DNA of 64,000 bases from Haladaptatus sp. ZSTT2. GTDB lineage: Archaea > Halobacteriota > Halobacteria > Halobacteriales > Halococcaceae. The translations under genes were made by a program, and so were the position numbers. The notes below the pieces were generated by a model. It saw only the letters and a list, made by a program, of their open reading frames with translations. It had not been told where the DNA came from and did no database searches. This document shows, one piece after another, positions 49,453-58,606 of the stretch (the stretch's first letter is position 1; each line of letters starts with the position of its first letter). The stretch is taken from NCBI RefSeq assembly GCF_037081775.1, contig NZ_JBAMHQ010000002.1:1-64000 (forward strand). Direction: 5' to 3'.

Positions 49453-51135
49453 TCAGTTCATGTGGTCAGAGTCGTAGAAGGGATGTTTCACATCGCGGTC
49501 GATTTTGCAGTCGAGGACGACCGGCCCGCTTGGTCGGTCTGTGATGATGTCACCAATCGCATCGAGGTCGCCAACAGATGAAACGCTGTAGGCGTCGGCT
49601 CCAAAGTCACGAGCGAGGGCCGCCAAGTCAGGCGTCTTTGCGACGGCGGACTCGGGTGAGAGACCGCGGTTTTTGAGCTGTTGGTACTCAGAGCCGAGCG
49701 CGTCGTCGTTCATGATGACGATGATAGTCGAGATGTCCTGTTGAACCGCTGTGTCGAGCGCTTGAAGCGACATCATGAATCCGGCATCGCCGACGAACGT
49801 CACCGTCGTCCGGTCGTCGACGCGCCACGCGGCGCCGATGCCCATCGGGAATCCGACGCCGATGGCTCCGAAGTCGAGTGTCCACATGTAGTCATCCGGG
49901 TGACGAATCGTGATGCCGTCGATGACCCAGTTCATGAAGTGCCCGGCGTCGGTCACGACGAGGCGGTCCTCGGGCAGTCTTCCATCGAGTTCCGTGATGA
50001 GTTCGCGCGGGTCCATCCGACCGGAGGTGTCGGCGTACGTCACGTCGCCCCACGGCGTCGCGGTTGCGATGCGGCGCTTCGTCGATTCGGTCCAAAATTT
50101 CTCCGAGAAGTCGATGTCGAGTGTCTCCAACTCGGCCGTGAGCCGTTCGACGGTCGTCCGAACGTCGCCGACGATAGCGAGCGAAACCGGCGTGTAGCGT
50201 TCGAGGTGTGCTGGGTCGTCGTTCACGTGAACGATGGTGGCTTCGTCCACGAGGCGACCCACGTCTGTGGTGTGGTTGTTGAGGCTACAGCCGAGCGCGA
50301 GGATGAAGTCGCTCTGGCCGATGACTTCGTTTGCGAGGGGTGACCCGAACGTGCCGGGAAAGCCAACGGCGTAGGGATGATCTCCAAAATAGCCCCGCGC
50401 TTGTAAGGTCGTGGCGAGGAGCGCGCCTGTGCGCGATGCAAACGCCTCGATTGCGGCTATCGCGTCTGACTGAACCGCCCCTTCACCTGCGAGAATGAGA
50501 GGCGGGAGCGTCGCATCCGAATCTAGATAGCGCTCGATAGCGGCGTCGATTTGTTTGGCCAATGGCTCGGCTCTCGCGGCATTCGGGGCTACTGCGTCGG
50601 TGCCGAAACGTTCGTGTTCCCAGTCAATCGAAAGGTCAGCCTCTGCGTCCATGAGGTTCCAGGGCACTTGGACCACGATAGGGCCCTTGTTTCGTCGAAG
50701 CCGCCGAAATACGTCGCGCATTGTCGGGAGAAATGCTTCTTCGCTGCGGATGGAGACGGCGTCTTCGGTGAGCGTGCTGAGGAACGTTTCCTGCTCGAAA
50801 TACTTGAGACCGCCAAGGGTCGTCGTCGGCGTCTCGCCCGTGATGACAAGCAGCTTCGATCCGTTGACCATGGCGGTTCCGAGCGCGGTGCCAGTCTGGG
50901 CGATGGCTGGGCCGCGGCCGACCACGCAGACGCCAATATCGCTCCCGCTCCGCGCGTAGCCGTCGGCCATCGACATAGCCAGTTGCTCGTGTCTCGCATC
51001 GACCACGCGGATATCGTCGGACCAGTCGGTTTTGAGTGTCGCTGTAATGCCCATGACGTCCTCCGCCATGAGGGTGAAAATCGTGTCGACATCCTCCTCG
51101 ATGAGGTATCTGATGATGAGGTCGGAGAACTTCAT
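49453..51135 (-). CDS. Thiamine-diphosphate enzyme, acetolactate-synthase-like family
   Basis: A 560-aa ThDP-dependent enzyme with the three-domain order of acetolactate synthase and benzoylformate decarboxylase relatives. The activating Glu is in DARHEQLAMSMADGYAR near the N-terminus, and the cofactor motif GDAGFMMS...NDD is near residue 440. The Gly-Asp-Ala variant of GDG is common in the family. It could decarboxylate or ligate a 2-oxoacid; a dedicated acetolactate synthase would normally have a regulatory subunit nearby, and none is seen. The ATG at 51135 (MKFSDLIIRYL) is chosen over a frame open to 51234. It is divergent from the E1-alpha gene. Confidence 0.88.
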   Translation of the reverse strand: MKFSDLIIRYLIEEDVDTIFTLMAEDVMGITATLKTDWSDDIRVVDARHEQLAMSMADGYARSGSDIGVCVVGRGPAIAQTGTALGTAMVNGSKLLVITGETPTTTLGGLKYFEQETFLSTLTEDAVSIRSEEAFLPTMRDVFRRLRRNKGPIVVQVPWNLMDAEADLSIDWEHERFGTDAVAPNAARAEPLAKQIDAAIERYLDSDATLPPLILAGEGAVQSDAIAAIEAFASRTGALLATTLQARGYFGDHPYAVGFPGTFGSPLANEVIGQSDFILALGCSLNNHTTDVGRLVDEATIVHVNDDPAHLERYTPVSLAIVGDVRTTVERLTAELETLDIDFSEKFWTESTKRRIATATPWGDVTYADTSGRMDPRELITELDGRLPEDRLVVTDAGHFMNWVIDGITIRHPDDYMWTLDFGAIGVGFPMGIGAAWRVDDRTTVTFVGDAGFMMSLQALDTAVQQDISTIIVIMNDDALGSEYQQLKNRGLSPESAVAKTPDLAALARDFGADAYSVSSVGDLDAIGDIITDRPSGPVVLDCKIDRDVKHPFYDSDHMN

Positions 51136-51233
51136 GATGTGTTCCGTGTCACCACTGCACAGCCAGCGATATTGTAGTTTTGGGATTAGAACGAATCCAA
51201 CTCCAAACCGGCCAGACAGGCAACCTGAGCGCA

Positions 51234-51244
51234 AACGTATATGG
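51234..51244 (+). promoter_or_regulatory. TATA-like box for the 2-oxoacid dehydrogenase operon
   Basis: AACGTATATGG is centred 40 bases before the ATG at 51279, predicting a short leader. Confidence 0.4.
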
Positions 51245-51278
51245 GAGAGGTGTGCGAACCGTTAGGTAGACGATTGGC

Positions 51279-52418
51279 ATGAGTGGCAAACACGAGTTAT
51301 TTCAGTACCCTGCGCCGGATGACCCGCCCGATGCGGTGCGCGTGCTTGACGAGAACGGCAACGTGGTCGCAGACGAGTTGCTTCCAAACCTGACCGACGA
51401 GGAGTTTCGGAAACTGTACGCCGATATGCGGCTCACGCGCCGCACCGACCGGCGCGGCGTGAGTTTACAGCGGCAGGGCCGCTCTGGCACGCTCGCGTCC
51501 TGCTACGGCCAAGAGGCCCACGTCGCAACCGCCCACGCCCTTGCCGAAACCGACTGGCTCATTCCGTGTTACCGCGAGTTCGGCACGATGCTCGCCCGCG
51601 GTATCGATCCGAAGTACCTGTTTCTCCATTGGATGGGAAAAGAGCCGGGTGACCACATCCCGGCGGAGTACAACACCGTCGCGCCACCGACGCCCATCGC
51701 CACCCAAATTCCGCACGCGACCGGCATGGCGATGGCCGCCCAACTGCTCGGCTGGGAGGACACGGCGTTCCTGTGTCACTTCGGCGACGGAGCCACATCG
51801 GAAGGCGATTTTCACGAAGGCCTCAATTTCGCGGGGGCGTTCGACACGCCGAGCGTTTTCGTGTGCAACAACAATCAGTACGCCATCTCGGTTCCATTCT
51901 CCCGGCAGACCGGGAGCGCAACGGTCGCACAGAAGGCAATCGCCTACGGATTCGACGGCGTCTACGTCGATGGAATGGACCCACTCGCCGTCTACACGGT
52001 AACGGAGGAGGCCGTGCGACGAGCGAAGTCGCCGCGAGAAGGCGAGAGCAGACAAACGCTTATCGAGCTGCTCCTCTACCGGCTTGGCGGGCACAGCACC
52101 TCAGACGACCCGACGAAGTACCGAAGCGCCGCCGAAGTCGAACAGTGGGAGCAAAAAGACCCGATACGTAGATTGGAGGTGTTTTTGCGCGAGACGGGAC
52201 GGCTCGATGACGAGGCCATCGAGAGCATTGAGAATGCGAACGAAGCACTCGTCGACGATGCCGTCGTGGCCGCAGAAGCCCTCCACCAGGAACCCGAGTC
52301 GATGTTCGAACACGTTTTCCACGAGTTGACGCCGGAGTTGCGCCGACAGGCAGACGAGTTGGCTGCCCTCCGCGAGCAGTACGGCGACGAGGCGTTCGAC
52401 GTGGGGTGGCGGTTCTGA
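51279..52418 (+). CDS. 2-Oxoacid dehydrogenase E1 component, alpha subunit
   Basis: A 379-aa E1-alpha with the ThDP motif GDGATSEGDFHEGLNFA...NNNQYAIS and the phosphoryl-loop-type segment YRLGGHSTSDDPTKYR. It belongs to the pyruvate / branched-chain 2-oxoacid dehydrogenase group. It overlaps E1-beta by one base and heads a three-gene operon. Haloarchaea usually oxidise pyruvate with a ferredoxin oxidoreductase, so the natural 2-oxoacid of this complex is probably a different, catabolic one (inference). Confidence 0.93.
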   Translation: MSGKHELFQYPAPDDPPDAVRVLDENGNVVADELLPNLTDEEFRKLYADMRLTRRTDRRGVSLQRQGRSGTLASCYGQEAHVATAHALAETDWLIPCYREFGTMLARGIDPKYLFLHWMGKEPGDHIPAEYNTVAPPTPIATQIPHATGMAMAAQLLGWEDTAFLCHFGDGATSEGDFHEGLNFAGAFDTPSVFVCNNNQYAISVPFSRQTGSATVAQKAIAYGFDGVYVDGMDPLAVYTVTEEAVRRAKSPREGESRQTLIELLLYRLGGHSTSDDPTKYRSAAEVEQWEQKDPIRRLEVFLRETGRLDDEAIESIENANEALVDDAVVAAEALHQEPESMFEHVFHELTPELRRQADELAALREQYGDEAFDVGWRF

Positions 52419-53407
52419 TGGCGGGTGAGACAGACCGACTCACGCTCGTCGAAGCGGTGAACAGCGCCCTGCACAACGAGATGGCCCGCGATGAGCATGT
52501 CGTCGTCATGGGCGAAGACGTGGGCGTAAACGAAGGCGTGTTCCGCGCCACTGCGGGATTGTACGACGAGTTCGGTGAGCAGCGCGTCATCGACACGCCG
52601 CTCGCTGAGAGCGGGATTGTCGGGACGGCAATTGGCATGAGCTTCCTCGGGATTCGCCCGGTTGCAGAAATCCAGTTCATGGGCTTTCTCTACCCCGCAC
52701 TCGACCAATTGTTCAGCCATGCCGCGCGCTTTCGGTCGCGCACTCGCGGGCGCTTCGTCCCCGAGATCGTCATTAGAGCGCCCTACGGCGGGGGCATCCA
52801 CTCGCCAGAAAGCCATTCAGAATCGACCGAAGCCTTGCTCACCCACTACCCCGGGGTGAAAGTGGTCGTTCCGAGCACGCCCGCGGACGCGAAGGGACTG
52901 CTCATCGCTTCTATCCGCGAACCCGACCCGGTGGTGTTCTTAGAGCCAAAGAAAATCTATCGCTCGTTCCGCGAAGCGGTGCCCACTGAACCCTACGAGA
53001 TTCCACTCGGCGAGGCATCGGTTCGCCGCGACGGGACGGACGTGTCCGTGTTCACGTGGGGAGCAATGACCCGGCCAACGCTCGAAGCGGCGAGACAACT
53101 GGAAGGAGAGGTAGATGTCGAAGTGGTTGACCTGCGGACGCTCTCGCCGCTCGACCGAGTCACACTCATCACCTCAGCCGAGAAAACCGGCAGAGTCGTG
53201 GTGGTTCACGAAGCCCACCGAACCGGCGGCCTCGCCGGAGAGATTGCCACGACGATTCAGGAACACTCGTTTCTCTACCTCGAAGCCCCGGTCAAACGGG
53301 TGACTGGGTGGGACGTCCCCTACCCGTTCCCCGAACTCGAAAAGTACTACATGGTGAACGTGGCGCGAATCATCGACGGTATCAAAGAGGTCGTCGCGTT
53401 CCCATGA
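52418..53407 (+). CDS. 2-Oxoacid dehydrogenase E1 component, beta subunit
   Basis: A 329-aa E1-beta. Recognisable segments are GEDVGVNEGVFRATAGL, DTPLAESGIVGTAIGMS, EIQFMGFLYPALDQL and the C-terminal VVVHEAHRTGGLAGEIA. It completes the E1 heterotetramer with the alpha subunit just upstream. The ATG at 52418 is formed from the stop codon of E1-alpha (TGATG), and its own end overlaps E2 by ATGA. Confidence 0.94.
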   Translation: MAGETDRLTLVEAVNSALHNEMARDEHVVVMGEDVGVNEGVFRATAGLYDEFGEQRVIDTPLAESGIVGTAIGMSFLGIRPVAEIQFMGFLYPALDQLFSHAARFRSRTRGRFVPEIVIRAPYGGGIHSPESHSESTEALLTHYPGVKVVVPSTPADAKGLLIASIREPDPVVFLEPKKIYRSFREAVPTEPYEIPLGEASVRRDGTDVSVFTWGAMTRPTLEAARQLEGEVDVEVVDLRTLSPLDRVTLITSAEKTGRVVVVHEAHRTGGLAGEIATTIQEHSFLYLEAPVKRVTGWDVPYPFPELEKYYMVNVARIIDGIKEVVAFP

Positions 53408-54654
53408 CGGCCCACGAGTTTCGCTTCCCCGACGTCGGAGAGGGCGTCGCAGAGGGCGAACTGCTCAACTGGTATGTCAATGCAGGAGATGGAGTGGAAG
53501 AAGACCAAGTTATCGCAGAGGTCGAGACCGACAAGGCCGTCGTCGAGATTCCTGCACCCGTCGATGGGACGGTTACGGAGTTGCGATTCGAAGAAGGGAG
53601 TGTCATCCCCGTCGGCGCGGTGTTTGTCGTATTCGAGGTAGCTGACGAAGATGGGAAGCAAATCGCGGTGTCGGACTCCACGACAGAGCCCGAGAAAAGT
53701 GAAACGAATGAGCCAGAACCGACAGCCCGCGAATTGGCAACTCGCGAGCACTCAGCACAGGAGCAAAAAACGACTTCCAAAGACGGAAAACGACAGCGAA
53801 CGCTCGCCCAGCCCACCGCGCGCCGTATCGCCCACGAGATGGGTATCGACATCAACGACGTGCCACGGGTCGAAACGCGACAGGGTGAAGCGTTCGTCAC
53901 GAAAGACGCCGTCCGCGCGTTCGCGTCGAGGTCTGAAAAAGTCGAAGGTGAACAATCGAGCGACGAGCGCGTGCCATACCGGGGCGTTCGTCGCTCCATC
54001 GGCCGCCAGATGGTGCGCTCTGCGTTCACGATTCCCCACGTCACGACCGTCGAAGAGGTTGACGTGACGGAGTTAGTCGAACTCCGGGCCTCGTTGCGTG
54101 ACGCCGCGGCCGAGCGCGGTGTGAACCTGACCTACCTGCCATTCGTCATCATGGCGGTCGGAAATGCTCTCAAACAGTTCCCGTATCTAAACGCAACCCT
54201 CGACGAGGAGGCAGAAGAGATCGTTTTGAAAAAGGCGTACAACATCGGGATTGCGACCGAAGCAGAAGACGGCCTGCTGGTTCCGGTGCTGAAAGACGTA
54301 GACCAAAAGAGCTTGGTACAGATTGCGGCGGGTGTCGAAGACGTCGTAGAGCGCGCACGCACCCGGAAAATCAGCCGCGAGGAGATGCAAGGTGGAACGT
54401 TCACCATCACGAACATCGGGCCGTACGGCAGCCAGCACGGCACGCCAATTATCAACTACCCGGAGGTTGCGATTCTCGCCATCGCCCAGATTACGCAAAA
54501 ACCCCGCGTGGTCGAGGGAGACATCGTCCCTCGCCATGTTGTCAATCTCTCGCTGTCTATCGACCACCGCGTGATCGACGGCGCGATGGCCTCTCGATTT
54601 TTTAACGCCGTCAAACACGCTCTGGAGTCGCCGGAACGGTTCTTGCTTGAGTGA
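53404..54654 (+). CDS. 2-Oxoacid dehydrogenase E2 (dihydrolipoamide acyltransferase)
   Basis: A 416-aa E2 core. One lipoyl domain covers residues 1-80 with the lipoylated K44 (ETDKAVV). An acidic linker follows to about 125, then a peripheral subunit-binding domain (about 138-175, AQPTARRIAHEMGIDINDVPR) and the catalytic domain, whose active-site motif is IDHRVIDGAMAS near the C-terminus. The ATG at 53404 overlaps E1-beta; an upstream start inside E1-beta is not needed. No E3 (dihydrolipoamide dehydrogenase) gene lies in the window. Confidence 0.93.
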   Translation: MTAHEFRFPDVGEGVAEGELLNWYVNAGDGVEEDQVIAEVETDKAVVEIPAPVDGTVTELRFEEGSVIPVGAVFVVFEVADEDGKQIAVSDSTTEPEKSETNEPEPTARELATREHSAQEQKTTSKDGKRQRTLAQPTARRIAHEMGIDINDVPRVETRQGEAFVTKDAVRAFASRSEKVEGEQSSDERVPYRGVRRSIGRQMVRSAFTIPHVTTVEEVDVTELVELRASLRDAAAERGVNLTYLPFVIMAVGNALKQFPYLNATLDEEAEEIVLKKAYNIGIATEAEDGLLVPVLKDVDQKSLVQIAAGVEDVVERARTRKISREEMQGGTFTITNIGPYGSQHGTPIINYPEVAILAIAQITQKPRVVEGDIVPRHVVNLSLSIDHRVIDGAMASRFFNAVKHALESPERFLLE

Positions 54655-54657
54655 GCG

Positions 54658-56355
54658 TTACTCTATCCCTTCTAAATCTCTGAGCGTCGTCCGACGCACT
54701 TTGCCTGTGACGGTGAGTGGGAGTGCCTCGACAAACTCGATTTCACGCGGATACTCGTGTTTGGCGAGGCGGTCTTTGGTGTACGCCTGGAGTTCTTCTT
54801 TCAACGCCTCTGAGGGTTTGTAGCCCGGCCCGAGTTCGACGAACGCCTTCGGAATCGTCCCGCGCTTTTCGTCGGGGATGCCGATGACGCCGACGTTCAC
54901 GACGGCGTCGTGGGAGGCAATCGCGTTCTCCAGTTCATCCGGGCCGATGCGGTGGCCCGCGGAGATGATGACGTCGTCTTTGCGCCCGACGAAGTAGTAG
55001 TAGCCGTCCGCATCGCGCGTCGCCGTGTCGCTCGTGTAGTGCCAGCCGTTCTTGCGAACCGCCGCCGTTTTCTCTGGTTTGTTCCAGTAGCCTTTGAAGC
55101 AAATGGGGTCGTTCTCGTATTTGATGGCGATTTCTCCAACCTCGTCGACGCCGACGGTTGGTTCGCCCGTGTCGGGGTCCATCAGCGCGACTTCGCCGCG
55201 GCCGAGGCCGGGTTTGCCCATCGACTCCTCACGGCGGGCGAACAGCTTCTGCATCTCTTGGACGATGTACATCAACTCCGTTTGGCCGTACACTTCTTGC
55301 ACGACCGCCCCGTCGAAAACGTTCTCCGCCCACTCGCTCACATCGGGGCCGAGCGATTCGCCGCCCGAGGCAATGCTTCGGATGGTCGTCAGGTCGTAGT
55401 CCGCGGCCGCGTCCGTCTCGTGCATCATCATGCGAATCGCGGTGGGCGGGAGGAACGTCGCAGAGATACCGTAGCGCTCAATGAGTTCGAAGGTTTCGAT
55501 GGGGTCGAAGCCCCCGTCACGATAGTAGGCGAGAAGTGGGCGGCCGTGATAGAGCGTCGGAGCCATCGTCACGAACAGCCCCGCAATCCACGCCCAGTCG
55601 GCAGGCGTCCAGAACACGTCTGATTCAGTGACGTCGAAATTACAGAGGCCAACGAGGTAGTTCGGGAGCGACCCGAGCAGGAAGCGATGGGCGTGGACGA
55701 CGCCTTTCGGGTCGCCGGTCGTCCCGCTCGTATAGAGAATCGTAGCACTCTCGTCTGCGTCGGTTTCGACGGTTTCGAACTCGTGAGACGCCGTCTCTTG
55801 GACGTCCCAAAAATCGTGTTCGTCGGCTTCACGGTCGTCCTCACCAACCGTGAGAATCGTGCCGAGTGCGTCGAGCTGTGACTTCACCTCTCGCAACGAC
55901 GCGATACACTCGCTATCGACAAAGCAGGCTTTCGCCCCGCTGTCGGCCAACCGATATTCGAGGGCGTCGGGGCCAAACAGCGGACTCAGCGGAACCGAAA
56001 TCGCGCCGAGCTTCCAGCAGGCGAGATGCGCCATTGCCGTCTCCGGTTTCTGCGGGAGATAGACGCCGACGCGGTCGCCGCGTTCGATGCCCTGGTCGCG
56101 CAAATAGTTCGCCAGTCGATTCGTTATCTTCTGGAGTTGCCAGTAGGTGTACGTGCGAGCCGATTGGGTCGTGCCGTCGCCAAAAATCGCCACGCTCCCC
56201 GTGTCGGCCGCCCAGCGGTCAACGAGGTAGGTGGCGAGATTGAACGTGTCGGGGATTTCGTGGGAAAAGGCATCCACGAGCTGGTCGTAGCTCTCCCACT
56301 CCTGTTTGTAGAAGGTGTATGCCCCGATATCCGGTATCGTGGGAACGTCTGTCAT
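54658..56355 (-). CDS. AMP-forming acyl-CoA synthetase (copy 1)
   Basis: A 565-aa ANL-superfamily ligase. The ATP loop is YTSGTTGDPKGVVHAH, followed by YGQTE, the hinge region KDDVIISAGHRIGP and the C-terminal catalytic Lys region TVTGKVRRTTLRDLE. It activates a carboxylic acid as acyl-AMP and then the CoA thioester; the acetyl-CoA-synthetase-like architecture with a long N-domain suggests medium-chain or aromatic/branched acids. The ATG at 56355 (MTDVPTIPDIG) matches the start of the paralogue at 59411-61096. It is divergent from the CaiB-type gene. Confidence 0.92.
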   Translation of the reverse strand: MTDVPTIPDIGAYTFYKQEWESYDQLVDAFSHEIPDTFNLATYLVDRWAADTGSVAIFGDGTTQSARTYTYWQLQKITNRLANYLRDQGIERGDRVGVYLPQKPETAMAHLACWKLGAISVPLSPLFGPDALEYRLADSGAKACFVDSECIASLREVKSQLDALGTILTVGEDDREADEHDFWDVQETASHEFETVETDADESATILYTSGTTGDPKGVVHAHRFLLGSLPNYLVGLCNFDVTESDVFWTPADWAWIAGLFVTMAPTLYHGRPLLAYYRDGGFDPIETFELIERYGISATFLPPTAIRMMMHETDAAADYDLTTIRSIASGGESLGPDVSEWAENVFDGAVVQEVYGQTELMYIVQEMQKLFARREESMGKPGLGRGEVALMDPDTGEPTVGVDEVGEIAIKYENDPICFKGYWNKPEKTAAVRKNGWHYTSDTATRDADGYYYFVGRKDDVIISAGHRIGPDELENAIASHDAVVNVGVIGIPDEKRGTIPKAFVELGPGYKPSEALKEELQAYTKDRLAKHEYPREIEFVEALPLTVTGKVRRTTLRDLEGIE

Positions 56356-56562
56356 GACTCTGCCTGAAATTTGCGCGTCTGGATGATAGTTCTTTGCGTC
56401 GGCCCGGACTAGTGTGGATGCGCAAATAGATTCCTCGGTGGGGAGCAAACACTTATGCAGATTCCAAAGTGAGTGGTAGCACGATGCACACGAAGTCACG
56501 AGGAGTGGTGAGGCTTGGCGATTCACAGCGAAGACGCCGTTCCAACGCGAGGGAGGAATCAC

Positions 56563-57705
56563 ATGCAACCGCTCGATGATATCACCATCGTAGACCTCTC
56601 GTTGAAGCTTCCCGGACCGTACGCGACGAAGCTGCTTGCAGACGCCGGTGCAGAGGTGTTGAGCATCGAACCGCCCGGCGGTGACTACCTCGGTGACCCC
56701 GAGTCAGAAGAGTACAGACAGACCTATGCCGCGTTGAACGAGGGAAAGCAGTCGATACTCGTAAACCTCAAAGACGAACGCGGGCAGGCGTTCGTACAGG
56801 CGGTCGCTGCGGAAGCCGACGTCGTCATCGAGGGGTTCAGCCCCGGGACGGCGAAGAAACTCGGCGTTGACCCGGAGACGTTGCGAGCCGCGAACGAAGA
56901 CCTCATCTACTGCTCGCTGTCCGGCTACGGCCAAACCGGCCCCCGGCGAAACGAACCCGGCCACGACTTGAACTACCAAGGCGTGGCGGGCTTTCTCGAC
57001 CCCGACGACCCCACACCCCCGAAAACGGCGGTTGCAGACTATGCCGGGGCGACGATGCTCGCGCTCTCCGTTCTCATCGCGCTCTGGGGGCGAAATCGCG
57101 GCGGTGGCGGCCAGTACATCGACCTCGCCATGTTCGACGTCATCGCGTCGTGGAACAGCGTCCACCTGCCGTGGGTGTTGAGCGACGACGAGCCAACCGA
57201 CTACGACCCCGTCATCGGCGGCGAGTACCCCTGTTACAACACCTACGAAACCGGTGACGGCCGGTATCTCACGCTCGGGGCGATGGAACGCGGGTTCTGG
57301 GTCGAGTTGTGTGACTCGCTTGACCTCCCCGAACTCCTCGACGAACAGTTTGCCACGAGTGGGCGGGAGAGTGACGCCTACAAACGCCTCCAGGAGGTGT
57401 TCAAGACGCGCTCGCTCGACGAATGGGTCGAGAAATTCGGCCAAGAGTTGCCGGTCTCTGCGGTCCAGACGACGACCGAAGCCCTAAATGACCCGCAGGT
57501 GGCGGCGCGCGAGCACCTCGTCGCCGTCGACGAACAGACCGGCGAAATCGTGAATTCGTTTGGCCTGCCCGTCACGTTCAGCCCACTCACAGGCGGCGAA
57601 GAGGGACGGGCACTCGATGAAACGCTCGACCGCGCCGGATACGGCGCAGACACGCTCGCCGAACTCGAAGCAAGCGGCGTCATCACGCATCGAGACGAGC
57701 CGTAG
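56563..57705 (+). CDS. CaiB/BaiF-family CoA transferase (family III)
   Basis: A 380-aa family III CoA transferase or racemase. The catalytic Asp is D135 in EPGHDLNYQG, the motif of the alpha-methylacyl-CoA racemase / CoA transferase group. The N-terminus IVDLSLKLPGPYATKLLADAGAEVLSIEPP is typical. GGGAGG lies seven bases before the ATG at 56563; the frame is open to 56515 without such a site. With two acyl-CoA ligases nearby it may move CoA between acids or epimerise a branched acyl-CoA. Confidence 0.92.
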   Translation: MQPLDDITIVDLSLKLPGPYATKLLADAGAEVLSIEPPGGDYLGDPESEEYRQTYAALNEGKQSILVNLKDERGQAFVQAVAAEADVVIEGFSPGTAKKLGVDPETLRAANEDLIYCSLSGYGQTGPRRNEPGHDLNYQGVAGFLDPDDPTPPKTAVADYAGATMLALSVLIALWGRNRGGGGQYIDLAMFDVIASWNSVHLPWVLSDDEPTDYDPVIGGEYPCYNTYETGDGRYLTLGAMERGFWVELCDSLDLPELLDEQFATSGRESDAYKRLQEVFKTRSLDEWVEKFGQELPVSAVQTTTEALNDPQVAAREHLVAVDEQTGEIVNSFGLPVTFSPLTGGEEGRALDETLDRAGYGADTLAELEASGVITHRDEP

Positions 57706-57723
57706 GAGCTGGCAAGCGCGGAA

Positions 57724-57731
57724 TCTTTATC
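57724..57731 (+). promoter_or_regulatory. TATA-like box for the carboxymuconolactone-decarboxylase-like gene
   Basis: TCTTTATC is centred 27 bases before the ATG at 57755, consistent with a leaderless transcript. Confidence 0.45.
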
Positions 57732-57754
57732 AGTCAAACCTCGTTCTTTGAGGT

Positions 57755-58552
57755 ATGGGAACAGACGACAGAGAGGAGGGTGCAGAGGAGCGGCGTGCGC
57801 GGCTCGCAGAGCACGTAGAGGAGACGAACGGCTACCTCGGCAATCATCTAACGGCGTTGCGAGAGATAGACCCGACATTTTTTGAAGCGTACCTGAATCT
57901 CGCAGAACATCCGTGGAAAACCGGCCCGCTCGACCCGAAAGTAAAGGAGTTTATCCTGATTTCGCTCAGCAGTGCGACCACGTCGTTCAACGCCACCGCG
58001 ACGCGCGAACACATCGGCCGGGCGCTCGACCGTGGTGCGACGTTCAAGGAGGTGCTCGAAGTGCTCGAACTCACGAGTATCCTCGGAATGCACTCAGCGA
58101 CGGAAGGCTACCCAGTCGTTGTAGAAGAAACAGACCTCGCAGGGGAGGGTGACCCCGAGTTGGTGGCGACGTTGCTCGAAGATCTCGAAGCGCACAAGCC
58201 GTTTTTCTCCGCCGTGTGGGACGACGTGCTTGCAATTATCGAAAACGACCCGACGTACTGGCAACACCTGTATGCGTTCTTGCGCCACCCCTACGGCGAC
58301 CGCGTGCTCCCTCCGAAAGTCATGGAGTTCATCTACATCGCTATCGATATCGGCACGTCGCATCTCTACACCGCCGGCCTCCGCGTCCACGTCAGAAACG
58401 CGCTCATGGTTGGGGCGACGCCCGAGGAGATCTTGGAGGTTATCCAACTCGCGAGCGCCACCGGAATTCACGCCGTCTCAGACGGCTTGCCGCTTTTGCT
58501 CGAAGAAGCGAAACAACGCGACGCACTCCCCGAAGCGCTCAAAGACCACTGA
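57755..58552 (+). CDS. Tandem carboxymuconolactone-decarboxylase-like (AhpD-fold) protein
   Basis: A 265-aa all-helical protein made of two copies of the carboxymuconolactone decarboxylase fold: about 35-125 (LDPKVKEFILISLSSATTSFN...HIGRALDRGATFKEVLEVLELTS) and about 150-250 (LPPKVMEFIYIAIDIGTSHLY...HVRNALMVGATPEEILEVIQLAS). The CxxC of AhpD peroxidase-type members is absent in both, so a lactone or decarboxylase-type role is more likely than thiol chemistry. The exact reaction is unknown. It sits between the CoA transferase and the enoyl-CoA hydratase homologue on the same strand. Confidence 0.85.
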   Translation: MGTDDREEGAEERRARLAEHVEETNGYLGNHLTALREIDPTFFEAYLNLAEHPWKTGPLDPKVKEFILISLSSATTSFNATATREHIGRALDRGATFKEVLEVLELTSILGMHSATEGYPVVVEETDLAGEGDPELVATLLEDLEAHKPFFSAVWDDVLAIIENDPTYWQHLYAFLRHPYGDRVLPPKVMEFIYIAIDIGTSHLYTAGLRVHVRNALMVGATPEEILEVIQLASATGIHAVSDGLPLLLEEAKQRDALPEALKDH

Positions 58553-58570
58553 CGGACACCCCCCACGGAA

Positions 58571-58580
58571 TGTTTATACG
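58571..58580 (+). promoter_or_regulatory. TATA-like box for the enoyl-CoA hydratase homologue
   Basis: TGTTTATACG is centred about 31 bases before the ATG at 58607. Confidence 0.45.
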
Positions 58581-58606
58581 AATTGCAGGCGACGTTTAAC
58601 TGAACC

